This document shows, piece by piece, positions 19,789-28,232 of a stretch of 64,000 nt of DNA. The stretch is from Collimonas sp. OK242 (GTDB lineage Bacteria > Pseudomonadota > Gammaproteobacteria > Burkholderiales > Burkholderiaceae_D): assembly GCF_900107095.1 (NCBI RefSeq), contig NZ_FNOR01000008.1, positions 113,138 to 177,137 on the forward strand, given 5' to 3'. The position numbers were made by a program, and so were the translations under genes. Position 1 is the first letter of the stretch; every line of letters begins with the position of its first letter. The notes under the pieces were generated by a model. That model was given only the letters and a program-made list of their open reading frames with translations. It was not told where the DNA came from and searched no databases.

Positions 19789-20046
19789 TTAAGCTGCTAC
19801 GACAGTAACGTAGTTGCGCTGGGTAGCGCCCTTGGTTACGAATTGTACTTTGCCGTTGATCAGTGCGAACAGGGTGTGATCCTTGCCCATGCCAACATTT
19901 TCGCCTGGATGCGTCTTAGTGCCGCGTTGACGAATAATGATGCCGCCAGCGTTGATCGCTTGGCCACCGTAGACCTTGACGCCGAGTCGCTTTGACTCTG
20001 AGTCACGGCCGTTGCGCGTAGTGCCGCCGCCTTTTTTATGTGCCAT
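19789..20046 (-). CDS. rpmA: 50S ribosomal protein L27
   Basis: An 85-residue ribosomal protein near the peptidyl-transferase centre. The N-terminus [22 protein letters not shown] is canonical and has no Firmicutes-type leader that needs processing. [19 protein letters not shown] is the core. A ribosome binding site (AGGAG) precedes the ATG. It follows rplU by 51 bases and forms the usual L21-L27 pair, closed by its own terminator. Confidence 0.98.
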   Translation of the reverse strand: MAHKKGGGTTRNGRDSESKRLGVKVYGGQAINAGGIIIRQRGTKTHPGENVGMGKDHTLFALINGKVQFVTKGATQRNYVTVVAA

Positions 20047-20097
20047 TTAAAACTCCTGGTATCTAGTTAAGTCAATCGACGCGATTAATTAACGCAA

Positions 20098-20409
20098 TTA
20101 AGCGTTGATCGAAACGATTTGAATTTCGGTGTAATTTTGACGATGGCCTTGATGCTTCTGATAATGCTTACGACGACGCATTTTGAAGATCTTGACTTTA
20201 TCGTGGCGACCTTGCGCCAATACCTTAACCGACACCGTAGCACCTTCGACCAGCGGTGCACCAAACTTAATGGTGTCACCAGCGCCAACTGCGAGCACTT
20301 GATCAATAGTGAGTTCGGTGCCAATGTCTGCAGGTATCTGTTCTATTTTGAGTTTTTCGCCGGCAACAATCTTATATTGTTTGCCACCGGTTTTTATGAC
20401 CGCGTACAT
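20098..20409 (-). CDS. rplU: 50S ribosomal protein L21
   Basis: A 103-residue protein, the length of E. coli L21, binding 23S rRNA. The start is the ATG at 20407-20409 ([20 protein letters not shown]); the frame extends four codons upstream but homology begins here. The [19 protein letters not shown] segment is typical of the family. A strong sigma-70 promoter lies 112 bases upstream. In many betaproteobacteria rplU faces ispB, but here the divergent gene is grxD and ispB is 22 kb away. Confidence 0.98.
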   Translation of the reverse strand: MYAVIKTGGKQYKIVAGEKLKIEQIPADIGTELTIDQVLAVGAGDTIKFGAPLVEGATVSVKVLAQGRHDKVKIFKMRRRKHYQKHQGHRQNYTEIQIVSINA

Positions 20410-20719
20410 ATGAAACCTCATCGAAATGATTGAAGACTATTAAAAAATTTTCTTTCCTAAAACACCATAATCAGCGACAAACACACGCTAAATCGCTGGG
20501 CGGAATCGGGAGAACCTGAGATTGTACATGGACTCGGCACTTTCGTCAAAATCTCTTGACAAGTGCGGAATTCACCACACTTTCATGCTTCTGCCGGGCA
20601 ACCTTCACTGTATCTTGCTTGAATCTTGCCATACAGCCATGTGCCCGCACAGACTCACCAGCAGCACAACGGCCTTTTTCATATAATGACGGTATTCTGA
20701 AACTTTTTAAGGTATTGCC
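20410..20719. other. rplU/grxD divergent region (310 bases)
   Basis: It holds the rplU promoter (20521-20549, minus strand), leaving an L21 leader of about 100 bases, and a TATAAT hexamer at 20682-20687 (plus strand) upstream of grxD with no good -35. AAGG lies seven bases before the grxD start. No other gene is seen. Confidence 0.6.
20521..20549 (-). promoter_or_regulatory. sigma-70 promoter of rplU-rpmA
   Basis: On the minus strand TTGACG, exactly 17 bases, then TACAAT: near-consensus -35 (20544-20549) and -10 (20521-20526). Transcription would start near 20513, giving a leader of about 105 bases. Confidence 0.8.
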
Positions 20720-21031
20720 ATGAGCGATGTACAAGCGTGGATCAAGGAAACCGTGACCAGCAACCCGGTGGTGCTGTTCATGAAAGGAACCGCGCAATTT
20801 CCCCAATGCGGATTTTCCGGCCGTGCGATCCAGTTATTGAAAACCAGCGGCGCTGAGAACATCGTCACCATCAACGTTCTGGAAGACCCGGTCGTGCGCC
20901 AGGGCATCAAGGACTATTCCAACTGGCCTACCATTCCGCAACTCTACGTCAACGGCGAATTCGTCGGCGGTTCCGACATCATGAACGAGATGTTTGAATC
21001 GGGCGAACTGCAAACCTTGCTGAAGGCCTGA
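20720..21031 (+). CDS. grxD: monothiol glutaredoxin, Grx4 type
   Basis: A 103-residue class II glutaredoxin with the CGFS active site (Cys30). The family binds and transfers 2Fe-2S clusters with glutathione rather than reducing disulfides. [23 protein letters not shown] holds the cis-Pro and glutathione-binding residues. A TATAAT hexamer lies 33 bases upstream and AAGG seven bases before the ATG. ubiX starts eight bases after the stop, so the two are one transcript. In many Burkholderiales these two genes follow prmC; here prmC is 17 kb away. Confidence 0.97.
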   Translation: MSDVQAWIKETVTSNPVVLFMKGTAQFPQCGFSGRAIQLLKTSGAENIVTINVLEDPVVRQGIKDYSNWPTIPQLYVNGEFVGGSDIMNEMFESGELQTLLKA

Positions 21032-21039
21032 AACCGCAA

Positions 21040-21651
21040 GTGGTCCCGCCCAGCCGCCCTGCCGATGCCGCCCTGCCGCCGCGCCGCCTGATTGTCGGCA
21101 TTACCGGCGCTACCGGCGTCATCTACGGTGTGCGGCTGCTGCAGCTGCTGCGTGAAATACCCGGCGTCGAAAGCCATTTGATGATTTCCGACGCCGGCGT
21201 CCTCAACCTGCACCAGGAACTGGAGATGCGCCGCAAGCAAGTCGAGGCGCTGGCGCACGTGGTGCACAATGTGCGCGATATCGGCGCGGCCATCGCCAGC
21301 GGCTCGTTTCAATCGGATGGCATGATCATTGCGCCCTGTTCGATGAAAACCCTGGCCGCAGTCGCCAACGGCCTGTCCGACAATCTGATCACGCGCGCTG
21401 CCGATGTGGTTCTCAAGGAGCGCCGGCGCCTGGTCTTGATGGTGCGCGAAACGCCCTTCAATCTGGCGCACCTGCGCAATATGACCAGCGTCACCGAGAT
21501 GGGCGGCGTTATCTTCCCGCCGCTGCCGGGGTTTTACCACCGGCCGCAAAGCATTGCGGAAATGGTCGACCATACCTTGGGGCGGGTGCTGGATTTATTT
21601 GCCATCCAGCATACGCTGACGCCACGCTGGAATGGCTTGAAAACCGATTAA
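21040..21651 (+). CDS. ubiX: flavin prenyltransferase
   Basis: Makes prenylated FMN, the cofactor of the UbiD decarboxylase in ubiquinone synthesis; 203 residues. RRLIVGITGATGVIYGVRLLQLL near the N-terminus is the FMN-binding motif, and IIAPCSMKTLAAVANGLSDNL and RETPFNLAHLRNM complete the signature. The start is GTG at 21040, since no ATG precedes the conserved fold; it would give an 18-residue extension before the first strand. It is co-transcribed with grxD and ends at a strong terminator. Confidence 0.96.
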   Translation: MVPPSRPADAALPPRRLIVGITGATGVIYGVRLLQLLREIPGVESHLMISDAGVLNLHQELEMRRKQVEALAHVVHNVRDIGAAIASGSFQSDGMIIAPCSMKTLAAVANGLSDNLITRAADVVLKERRRLVLMVRETPFNLAHLRNMTSVTEMGGVIFPPLPGFYHRPQSIAEMVDHTLGRVLDLFAIQHTLTPRWNGLKTD

Positions 21652-21683
21652 AAAAGGCCGGACCAACTGCTCCGGCCTTTTTT
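21651..21683 (+). terminator. grxD-ubiX terminator
   Basis: Stem GGCCGGA/TCCGGCC with an A-run before and six T after; it overlaps the ubiX stop codon. The A-run lets it also act on the convergent M61 peptidase gene, which ends 52 bases away. Confidence 0.88.
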
Positions 21684-21735
21684 CAACGTCTTTTTAGCAG
21701 CTGATTTAACAGTTGATTTATCAACCTGTCCGCAC

Positions 21736-23604
21736 TTAACGTCCGCTGCGTCCAGCCAGCCATGCGGTACGCAGCGCCGGCACCGGTGCCGGTTTCGCGT
21801 CCGCCTTGATGCCTATTTGTGGCGCGCTGTCAGCCAGCAATCTGACTCTAAAGCTCATCAACTCATCGCGTCGAAAAGCGTGGATGGTAACAGTGTCGCC
21901 AACCCGGTAACGCGCCAGCAGCGCATCCAGACTGGCGGGCACCCGGATATCGTCGACCGCCACCAGCACATCGCCAGCCGACAAACCGGCGCGATGGGCA
22001 GCACCGCCTTCGTACACATTCGCCAGTTTGCAATCGCCGCCATTGCGCGCGGTGCGCACGCCGAGCGAGGGCTGGCCCGGTTTGCGGCTATCGCTCAGCA
22101 CAATGCCGGCCGGCGCCAATAATTTCGCCAGCGGCAAATCATCGGTTGCGCGCACATAACGATCGAAGAAACGTTTCAGCTTGAGGCCGGTTATTTCATC
22201 GAACAGTGCTTCGACCGCAGTCTCGCTGACACCGCGTCCGCTCATTGCATTGTCTGCGTAAAAATCGCGGCCATACCTTTGCCATAAGGCGCGCATTACA
22301 TCGTCCAGCGATTTCCGGCCTTTGGTTTCGCTACGAATTGTCAGGTCCAATGCCAGCGCCACCAGCGAGCCCTTGGTGTAATAGCTGACAATCGCATTGG
22401 GCGCGTTTTCGTCCTGGCGATAATATTTGACCCAGGCATCGAAGCTGGAGTCGGCCACGCTTTGCTTATGCCGGCCGCTGCCAAGCAGCACGCCGTTGAT
22501 GGTTTTCTCGATCAACTTGAAATAAGCCGGCTGATCAATCAAGCCGCTGCGCAACAGCATCAGATCGTCGTAGTAGCTGGTAAAACCTTCGAACAGCCAT
22601 AGCAGGGGCGTGTAATTTTCGACCTGCAGATCATAAGGCGCAAATGCCGCCGGCTTGATGCGCTTGACGTTCCAGGTATGGAAATATTCATGGCTGCACA
22701 GGCCGAGGAATGTACGGTAGCCGTCGCTCATCTCCATCTGCCCCTTGACCGGCAAATCGGCGCGCGCGCAGATCAATGCAGTGGAAGCGCGATGCTCAAG
22801 CCCGCCATAACCGTCGCCCACCGCCAGCGTCAGGAACACGTAGCGTGGCATCGGTGCGCGCCTGGCAAACTTGCTGCCGGCCGGTTCGAAGAAGGCGATC
22901 TGGGTTTCGCAAATTTTTTTCAGGTCGGCGCTCAAGCGCGCCATGTCCAGATTCGGCACATTGCCGGTAATCGCAATCTCATGCGGCACGCCATGCGCCT
23001 TGAAACTGGCTAGCTGGAATGTGCCCATTTCGACCGGATGGTCGATCAGTTCATCGTAGTTGGCGGCGCCATAACTGCCAAAAGAACCGCGCTTGGCTTT
23101 CAGTGTCGGCAACGCGGTAGCGATGCGCCAGGCCTCAAATGCTTCGCCTTGCGGACGCTGGATATCGACGATGTGCGGCGTATTCTCCTGGCCGACCACA
23201 CGCAAGAATACGCTGGTGCCATTGAAGAAACCGTGGGTCTGGTCCAGATGCGCGGTACGCACCGACAGATCCCACGCATACACCAGGTAATGCAAGGTCA
23301 ACGGTCCGTCGCACGGCGCCGCTTGCCACGAGTGCTTGTCGAGTTTCTTGAGGACGATCTTGCGGCCATTCGATTCGGCGCGAATTTGCACGATATTGCG
23401 AGCAAATTCGCGGATCATGTAACTGCCGGGTATCCACGCCGGCAGGGCGACTGTCTGCCCGACCGCAGCCGGTTCAGCAATAGTCAGCGTAACGGCAAAC
23501 AGATGCGCCGCCGGATCGGCGGCGACGATGCTGTAGCTTAGGCCATTGCGCTGGCTGCTGCGAGCTGGCTTGGCGATTAATCTGCTAGTATTTTTTTTCA
23601 TCAT
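21736..23604 (-). CDS. M61 family metallopeptidase with PDZ domain
   Basis: Predicted zinc aminopeptidase of the glycyl aminopeptidase family, 622 residues. An N-terminal beta domain (about 20-190) is followed by the catalytic domain with the zinc motif HEYFHTWNVKRIKP (His305, His309) and LLWLFEGFTSYYDDL, whose Glu is the third ligand. A PDZ domain lies about residues 500-590 (SLGVRTARNGGDCKLANVYEGGAAHRAGLSAGDVLVAVDDI). I see no clear signal peptide, so cytoplasmic location is most likely. Two ATG codons in tandem start the gene and directly touch the stop codon of the upstream DUF3429 gene, so the pair is translationally coupled. Confidence 0.92.
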   Translation of the reverse strand: MMKKNTSRLIAKPARSSQRNGLSYSIVAADPAAHLFAVTLTIAEPAAVGQTVALPAWIPGSYMIREFARNIVQIRAESNGRKIVLKKLDKHSWQAAPCDGPLTLHYLVYAWDLSVRTAHLDQTHGFFNGTSVFLRVVGQENTPHIVDIQRPQGEAFEAWRIATALPTLKAKRGSFGSYGAANYDELIDHPVEMGTFQLASFKAHGVPHEIAITGNVPNLDMARLSADLKKICETQIAFFEPAGSKFARRAPMPRYVFLTLAVGDGYGGLEHRASTALICARADLPVKGQMEMSDGYRTFLGLCSHEYFHTWNVKRIKPAAFAPYDLQVENYTPLLWLFEGFTSYYDDLMLLRSGLIDQPAYFKLIEKTINGVLLGSGRHKQSVADSSFDAWVKYYRQDENAPNAIVSYYTKGSLVALALDLTIRSETKGRKSLDDVMRALWQRYGRDFYADNAMSGRGVSETAVEALFDEITGLKLKRFFDRYVRATDDLPLAKLLAPAGIVLSDSRKPGQPSLGVRTARNGGDCKLANVYEGGAAHRAGLSAGDVLVAVDDIRVPASLDALLARYRVGDTVTIHAFRRDELMSFRVRLLADSAPQIGIKADAKPAPVPALRTAWLAGRSGR

Positions 23605-24063
23605 TTATCCCCGAACATTACCGGCAATCACGGTTAGCATCAGCGCCGCCACCGCCACACAAGTCAATCTGAAACGCAGCTCGATAAACCAGGTCGGCAA
23701 GCCGTACCATGGGAACAGGCGTTTGTCGGCCTGATAAGCCGCGATAAAACCGGCAATCAGCAAAGCGAAACCGAAACCGCCGGCCATGGTCGAGAACCAG
23801 GCTATGCTGGTCGGCGCCACGCCCCAGACCAGGGCTTTCTTCGTATGATCCGCCGACATGTCGGCCCGCAGCACCACCGCGCCCCAGTGAATCCCGCCGA
23901 GAAAAGACAGGGCGGCGATGCCATAGGCCAGCTGGCCGCGAATGAAATCGCGGAGCCAGTCGGCGTTGACCAGCCAACATGCCAGCGTCAGCAACACGAA
24001 CGGAATCAATCCGGCATAACCAAGTAAATGAATAAGGCGTTTGTTCAGGAAATGTGGATTCAT
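23605..24063 (-). CDS. DUF3429 family membrane protein
   Basis: A 152-residue protein with five predicted membrane helices (LLGYAGLIPFVLLTLACWLV, LAYGIAALSFLGGIHWGAVV, GVAPTSIAWFSTMAGGFGFALLIAGFIAAY and two at the C-terminus). The conserved FLGGIHWG motif identifies DUF3429; a function is not known to me. In many proteobacteria the family sits beside unrelated housekeeping genes, so context says little. Here its stop codon abuts the start of the M61 peptidase with no gap, which suggests shared expression. Confidence 0.88.
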   Translation of the reverse strand: MNPHFLNKRLIHLLGYAGLIPFVLLTLACWLVNADWLRDFIRGQLAYGIAALSFLGGIHWGAVVLRADMSADHTKKALVWGVAPTSIAWFSTMAGGFGFALLIAGFIAAYQADKRLFPWYGLPTWFIELRFRLTCVAVAALMLTVIAGNVRG

Positions 24064-24148
24064 CTGGAGGCTTCGTCAGGGAACGTCGGGTTGCGCAAAA
24101 AGACGCTAGTGTAGCGGGATTGTGCGATTAGAGCCTCACCTCTGCTGA

Positions 24149-24739
24149 TCACTGTCGTATATCGGCGACGATGTCGATATCCTGATGGATGCCCGGATCG
24201 TCCACCGCCACTTCGACCACAGGAAATGCCTGCAACACGCTGCGCGCGCCTTGATCGCCGTGCAATGCCAGCAGCTGCGGCAGATGCAGGCGGCTGAAGG
24301 CAACCGGATTGCCGCGCCGGCCTTGATAGATCGGTACCGCAATGTCAGCGCCTTGACGTAGAGCAAACGTCAAGGCGCGGATAGTGCTTGCTTGAAGATA
24401 AGGCATATCGGCCAGGGCAATCACCCAGCCGGCGGCATCCGCGGTTTGTTGCACGCCGCAGACCAGCGACGCCGCCATGCCATCGTCGGCAGCGTCGCAT
24501 TGGACCCAGCCGTGGCCGGCGATTTGCGTTACCAGATCAGCTGCGCCAGGGCGCAAGACAACGCATATCGGCAACACTGCAGCCAGATTGCCGGCAGCCG
24601 TTGCCAGCACAGTCTGGCCGGATGCGGTCGGCAACGGCTGCAACAATTTGCTGCGAGCACCGCTAGGATCAAAACGTCGGCCGCGGCCCGCTGCCAGCAA
24701 CAGGCCGACGATTTTCCCGCTATATTGTTGGCGGCCCAT
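24149..24739 (-). CDS. MobA-like NTP transferase family protein
   Basis: A 196-residue nucleotidyltransferase of the MobA/MocA type. The N-terminal loop LLLAAGRGRRFDPSGARSKLLQPL is the NTP-binding signature, with IALADMPYL (metal-binding Asp) and RGNPVAFSR and DQGARSVL later. Such proteins transfer CMP or GMP to molybdopterin, usually beside xanthine dehydrogenase or XdhC. No molybdenum gene is nearby here, so the substrate is open. It follows dsbC by 25 bases on the same strand and may be read through from it. Confidence 0.85.
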   Translation of the reverse strand: MGRQQYSGKIVGLLLAAGRGRRFDPSGARSKLLQPLPTASGQTVLATAAGNLAAVLPICVVLRPGAADLVTQIAGHGWVQCDAADDGMAASLVCGVQQTADAAGWVIALADMPYLQASTIRALTFALRQGADIAVPIYQGRRGNPVAFSRLHLPQLLALHGDQGARSVLQAFPVVEVAVDDPGIHQDIDIVADIRQ

Positions 24740-24764
24740 GACGGCTTGCAGATCAGGTATCTGT

Positions 24765-25502
24765 TTATTTCAAAGAGCTGAATTTAGCTTCCATCGTTTT
24801 GGCATCGATCCAGCCCGGCGAACGTGTGCCGTCTGCAAAGATAATCGTCGGCGTGCCGGTCACGTTCAATTTTTGACCGAGCGCCAGTACTTTGTCGTTC
24901 GGCGCCTGGCAGGATGCCGGCGCCGTTGCGGCAGCCTTGCCATCGGCCATCAGGTCAGTCCAGGCCTTGTTGCGGTCGGCGCTGCACCAGACGTTCCTGG
25001 CTTTGACTGCAGAGTCTTCCGCCAGGATGTTATACAGGAAGGTATACACGGTAACGTTGTCGACTTCCGGCAAAGTGGTCTTGTGGAAGCGCTTGCAATA
25101 GCCGCAGTTGGGGTCTTCGAATACAGCGATCACACGCTTGCCGTTACCCTTGACTTTTTTCATGGCCAAATCCAGCGGCAAATCCGAAAACTTCACCTTG
25201 CTCAACTCGTCCACCCGCTCGCGGGTAAAGTCGCGCGAAGACTGTGCATCCATGATGCGGCCGACAAAAACATACTTGGCGGCGGCATCGGTATAGAAAA
25301 TATCCTTGCCGACACGCACTTCAAACAAGCCTGAATAAGGAGTCTTGGTCACTTCATCGACCTTGACGCCATCTCCCAGGCGCGGCTCTATCAGTTTTTT
25401 TACCGCCGCCTCCTGCAAAGTCTCGGCGCCGGCAACGCTTGCCGACAATCCCATCAGTGCAACCAAGGTCACAAACATCGCGCTTATTTTTTTCATCATC
25501 AT
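24765..25502 (-). CDS. dsbC: thiol:disulfide interchange protein, DsbC type
   Basis: Periplasmic disulfide isomerase, 245 residues. A signal peptide (KKISAMFVTLVALMGLSASVAGA) is followed by the dimerisation domain (about 27-100), a helical linker, and a thioredoxin-fold domain with the CGYC active site (Cys133 and Cys136, in FEDPNCGYCKRFHK). The cis-Pro lies in GTPTIIFADG. A second cysteine pair is visible (VWCSADR and APASCQAP), as in DsbC. Three Met codons start the frame; I kept the first. It lies between a UbiH-like hydroxylase upstream (six bases) and a MobA-like gene. DsbB is encoded at 37280. Confidence 0.95.
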   Translation of the reverse strand: MMMKKISAMFVTLVALMGLSASVAGAETLQEAAVKKLIEPRLGDGVKVDEVTKTPYSGLFEVRVGKDIFYTDAAAKYVFVGRIMDAQSSRDFTRERVDELSKVKFSDLPLDLAMKKVKGNGKRVIAVFEDPNCGYCKRFHKTTLPEVDNVTVYTFLYNILAEDSAVKARNVWCSADRNKAWTDLMADGKAAATAPASCQAPNDKVLALGQKLNVTGTPTIIFADGTRSPGWIDAKTMEAKFSSLK

Positions 25503-25507
25503 TCCAG

Positions 25508-26758
25508 TTATTCGTTATCGGCTGTCCGACCCAAGGCGTGGGCCATTAATTGTCTTTTTAAGACCGGTACATTATTCAGCAAGTTCAACCCGAGATTGCG
25601 CAGCAAGCGCAGCGGACCGATATCAACGCCAAACAATCGTTCCAATCCGTCGGTAGTCATTTGCATCAATAATATTTCTTCCTTGCGCGCGCGCGCATAA
25701 CGCGCCAGCACGCCGGCATCGCCGCAATCGCGATGAGCTCCGCGCTCGGCCAGCACCTGAATCAAAGCCGTGACATCACCGAAACCTAGATTCATGCCAT
25801 GCCCGGCCAGCGGATGCACTACATGCGCCGCATCGCCGATCAGGGCGACACGCGGCGCCACAAGAGCATGCGTTTTGAGCAAGGACAAAGGAAACGCTTG
25901 CGCCAGTTCCGGCTGCAAGGCTTGCAATTGGCCCAGCTTGTCGCCAGCCAGTATCGACAGGCGCGCGGCCAGTTGCGACAACGGTTCATCTAACAGGGAA
26001 AGCGCCAGCGCTTCCGGCGCCGACCAGACCAAAGACACGCGCTGCCCAGGCAAGGGTAATAAGGCGACGATGCCTTCGGTTTCGGTAAACCATTGGTAGG
26101 CAATGCCGTGATGCGGCCGCTCACAAGCAAAATTGGCGACCACCCCGCGCTGCCTGTAAGAACGATAATCGATGCCAATCTGGCATTGGCCGCGCACCCA
26201 GGATTGCGCACCGTCAGCGCCCACAAGCAGGGCGGCGTCAATGGCTTCACCCGATTCCAATTGCAAAGTCGCGGCCGTCGCATCTACTTGCATCGTCTTT
26301 GCGCGGCCGCTGAGCACACGCACATTAGAGGCAAATTTCAGCGCTGCATCCAGCGCCTGGTTCAGATTGCCATCTTCAACTATCCAAGCCAATGCATCGA
26401 CATGCGCGCTGTAAGCATCGAACGTGAGAGTCCCGGCTGCGCTGTCCGTCCCGCCTCTGATCGTCATGCCTTCCACAGCGCTGATACGCGTGGGGTCCAA
26501 GGCATCCCACACCTTGACCGTCGACAGCAAGCTGCGCGCCACATGATTCAGTGCGTACACGCGCGTGTCCCACACATCTGCCGATGGCGCAGAGGGTGCC
26601 GCAGGCGGCGCCATCCCCAACAACGCGACGCGCAAGCCCATCTGCGCCAAGCCCAGCGCCGCCGCTTTACCAACAGCACCATTGCCCACAATACAAATAT
26701 CATATTTGACCGTCGGCGCGGCACCGGTATTTTTCGAGATTGATCCGATATCTTTCAT
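25508..26758 (-). CDS. UbiH/VisC-family FAD-dependent monooxygenase
   Basis: Flavin hydroxylase of the UbiH/COQ6 family, 416 residues from the ATG at 26756-26758. The frame runs back to 26869, but similarity begins with the FAD-binding KYDICIVGNGAVGKAAALGLAQMGLRVALLG. VGADGAQSWVR is the DG motif and LIGDAAHVVHPLAGHGMNLGFGD the second FAD motif, where GHG replaces the usual GQG. Members add hydroxyls to the ring in ubiquinone synthesis, and which carbon this one serves cannot be told from sequence alone. It sits six bases from dsbC on the same strand. Confidence 0.88.
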   Translation of the reverse strand: MKDIGSISKNTGAAPTVKYDICIVGNGAVGKAAALGLAQMGLRVALLGMAPPAAPSAPSADVWDTRVYALNHVARSLLSTVKVWDALDPTRISAVEGMTIRGGTDSAAGTLTFDAYSAHVDALAWIVEDGNLNQALDAALKFASNVRVLSGRAKTMQVDATAATLQLESGEAIDAALLVGADGAQSWVRGQCQIGIDYRSYRQRGVVANFACERPHHGIAYQWFTETEGIVALLPLPGQRVSLVWSAPEALALSLLDEPLSQLAARLSILAGDKLGQLQALQPELAQAFPLSLLKTHALVAPRVALIGDAAHVVHPLAGHGMNLGFGDVTALIQVLAERGAHRDCGDAGVLARYARARKEEILLMQMTTDGLERLFGVDIGPLRLLRNLGLNLLNNVPVLKRQLMAHALGRTADNE

Positions 26759-26903
26759 ACCGCCATTATAACGACTACGCTTGCAATGGCCTGCGCCCGC
26801 CATAAATAGAGATCCCCTTGCCATCAGACTCGATGTCGCCGCCCCAAACTCAAGCAAAGAAATGCGCAATCGAAAGTTTTTTCAAGAAGTTGCAACAAGG
26901 GGC

Positions 26904-26932
26904 TTTGCGGATCGAAAATGTTTTGCTATACT
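26904..26932 (+). promoter_or_regulatory. promoter of tRNA-Phe
   Basis: -35 TTTGCG (26904-26909), 17 bases, then an extended -10, TGCTATACT (TG at 26924-26925, hexamer 26927-26932). The mature tRNA begins ten bases after the -10. The -10 region resembles that proposed for tRNA-Pro (TTTGCTAYAMT). Confidence 0.7.
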
Positions 26933-26942
26933 CCTGTCCCTT

Positions 26943-27018
26943 GGCCTGGTAGCTCAGTCGGTAGAGCAGAGGATTGAAAATCCTTGTGTCGGTGGTTCGA
27001 TTCCGCCCCGGGCCACCA
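26943..27018 (+). tRNA. tRNA-Phe (GAA)
   Basis: A 76-base cloverleaf. The acceptor stem GGCCTGG pairs with CCGGGCC, the D loop is AGCTCAGTCGGTAGAGC, the anticodon arm is GAGGA-TTGAAAA-TCCTT with anticodon GAA, and the T arm contains GGTTCGATTCC. The 3' CCA is encoded. A promoter lies directly upstream and a strong terminator follows, so it is transcribed alone. Confidence 0.97.
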
Positions 27019-27025
27019 AAATCAG

Positions 27026-27056
27026 AAAAGGGCTTAGCTTCGGCTAAGCCCTTTTT
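27026..27056 (+). terminator. terminator of tRNA-Phe
   Basis: A perfect GGGCTTAGC/GCTAAGCCC stem closed by a TTCG tetraloop, with five T after and four A before. It starts eight bases after the tRNA CCA end. Confidence 0.92.
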
Positions 27057-27341
27057 GCATTTGCGGCGCGACATAAAAAACGCAAAACGCGGAAATTAAA
27101 ACACGGGAATCAGCCGCTAGCGCGCCTAGCTCGGGTAAAGTTGCAGATGAGGCCAATGCGGTCGGGGAGTGTTGGCAATTAGTGGCAATGCTTTTTTCGT
27201 GATCGTCCGGAGATTTGGTAAGATCACAAATTACGACAATATTTTATACACCTTTAAAGCGAACCAATTGCCGTCTAAACGTTCTATAAACCAATTCGCC
27301 AGTACTTTCCGCCTTGGTTTACCCATACATCTCATTGCTTT

Positions 27342-28082
27342 ATGCTCAAAAACAAATCCCGCAAGCCGATTGAAATAAAAATTGCAACTGTGGTCGCCGT
27401 ATCCGCCATCCTGCATGATTCCGATCCGATGGCATTAGAAGCTGCCCTGCAGGAGATGACCGGCGGCACCGCCGATTTCTTTGACAATGAGTTTGCGGTC
27501 ATCGACGTGGCTGCGCTGGGATCGGACCGGCCGCCAACAGATTGGCCGCAATTGATCTCCCTTCTGAAGAAATATCGCTTGAATGCGGTTGCGGTGCGCA
27601 ATGCCCCTGCAGAAATGGAGGACGGCATCATCGCCAGCGGACTGAGCATCGATCACGTCGTGGCCGCGCGCCCGGAACCTGCCGCCCCGCCACCGCCGCC
27701 GCCCGCCGCAGTTGCAACGCCTCCGCGCCCCGCCGCCAGCACCATGATTATCGATACGCCGATCCGGGCAGGACAACGGATTTATGCGCGCGACGCCGAT
27801 CTGGTCATTACCGCCACGGTCAACAACGGCGCCGAAATCATTGCCGACGGCAGCATCCACGTCTACGCGCCGTTGCGCGGGCGGGCACTGGCCGGCGCCA
27901 GCGGCGATACCTCGGCTCGTATTTTTGCGGCCAGCATGGAGGCCGAACTGGTTTCCATCGCCGGTGTGTATCGCACTTTTGAAAACGGTTTGCCGCCGGA
28001 GCAAAAGGGCCAGCCGGCACAAATTCGCCTGAGCGGCGACCGGATTGACGTACTATCGCTCAATTCTGCTTCACGTAACTAG
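27342..28082 (+). CDS. minC: septum site-determining protein MinC
   Basis: Inhibitor of FtsZ ring assembly at the poles, 246 residues. The N-terminal domain (about 1-110, IEIKIATVVAVSAILHDSD) is joined by a Pro/Ala-rich linker (about 111-140, runs of Pro) to the C-terminal beta-helix domain that binds MinD (AGQRIYARDADLVITATVNNGAEIIADGSIHVYAPLRGRALAG). In many betaproteobacteria minC, minD and minE are closely packed; here a 150-base gap with a palindromic repeat separates minC from minD. Confidence 0.97.
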   Translation: MLKNKSRKPIEIKIATVVAVSAILHDSDPMALEAALQEMTGGTADFFDNEFAVIDVAALGSDRPPTDWPQLISLLKKYRLNAVAVRNAPAEMEDGIIASGLSIDHVVAARPEPAAPPPPPPAAVATPPRPAASTMIIDTPIRAGQRIYARDADLVITATVNNGAEIIADGSIHVYAPLRGRALAGASGDTSARIFAASMEAELVSIAGVYRTFENGLPPEQKGQPAQIRLSGDRIDVLSLNSASRN

Positions 28083-28110
28083 GGGAATCCGCTACTCCGC
28101 CCTGCGGGTT

Positions 28111-28210
28111 TTCTTTACAATTTAACCGTTTTATCTATCTAGTCAGTTGGGGACAGAGTCGCACGGAAAGTGGAATCCGCCACGCTACGGCGGCTCTTAA
28201 ACTCTGTCCC
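28111..28210. repeat. palindromic intergenic repeat, copy 2 (GGACAGAG family)
   Basis: GGGACAGAGT (28150-28159) pairs with ACTCTGTCCC (28201-28210), with an inner CCGCC/GGCGG hairpin (CCGCCACGCTACGGCGG). The left flank CAATTTAACCGTTTT, CTAGTCAGTTGGGG and the inner AAGTG, CCACGCT and GGCTCTTAAA blocks match the copy at 1882-2005, so the two are clearly homologous over about 100 bases. It lies between minC and minD and ends 23 bases before the minD start. Confidence 0.75.
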
Positions 28211-28232
28211 GCAATGCTTAAAGGAGCTCTTC

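Noticed and set aside
28170-28232. Upstream extension of minD into the repeat element
   Set aside because: It would translate the palindromic repeat; the GTG at 28233 has an ideal ribosome binding site and matches family length.
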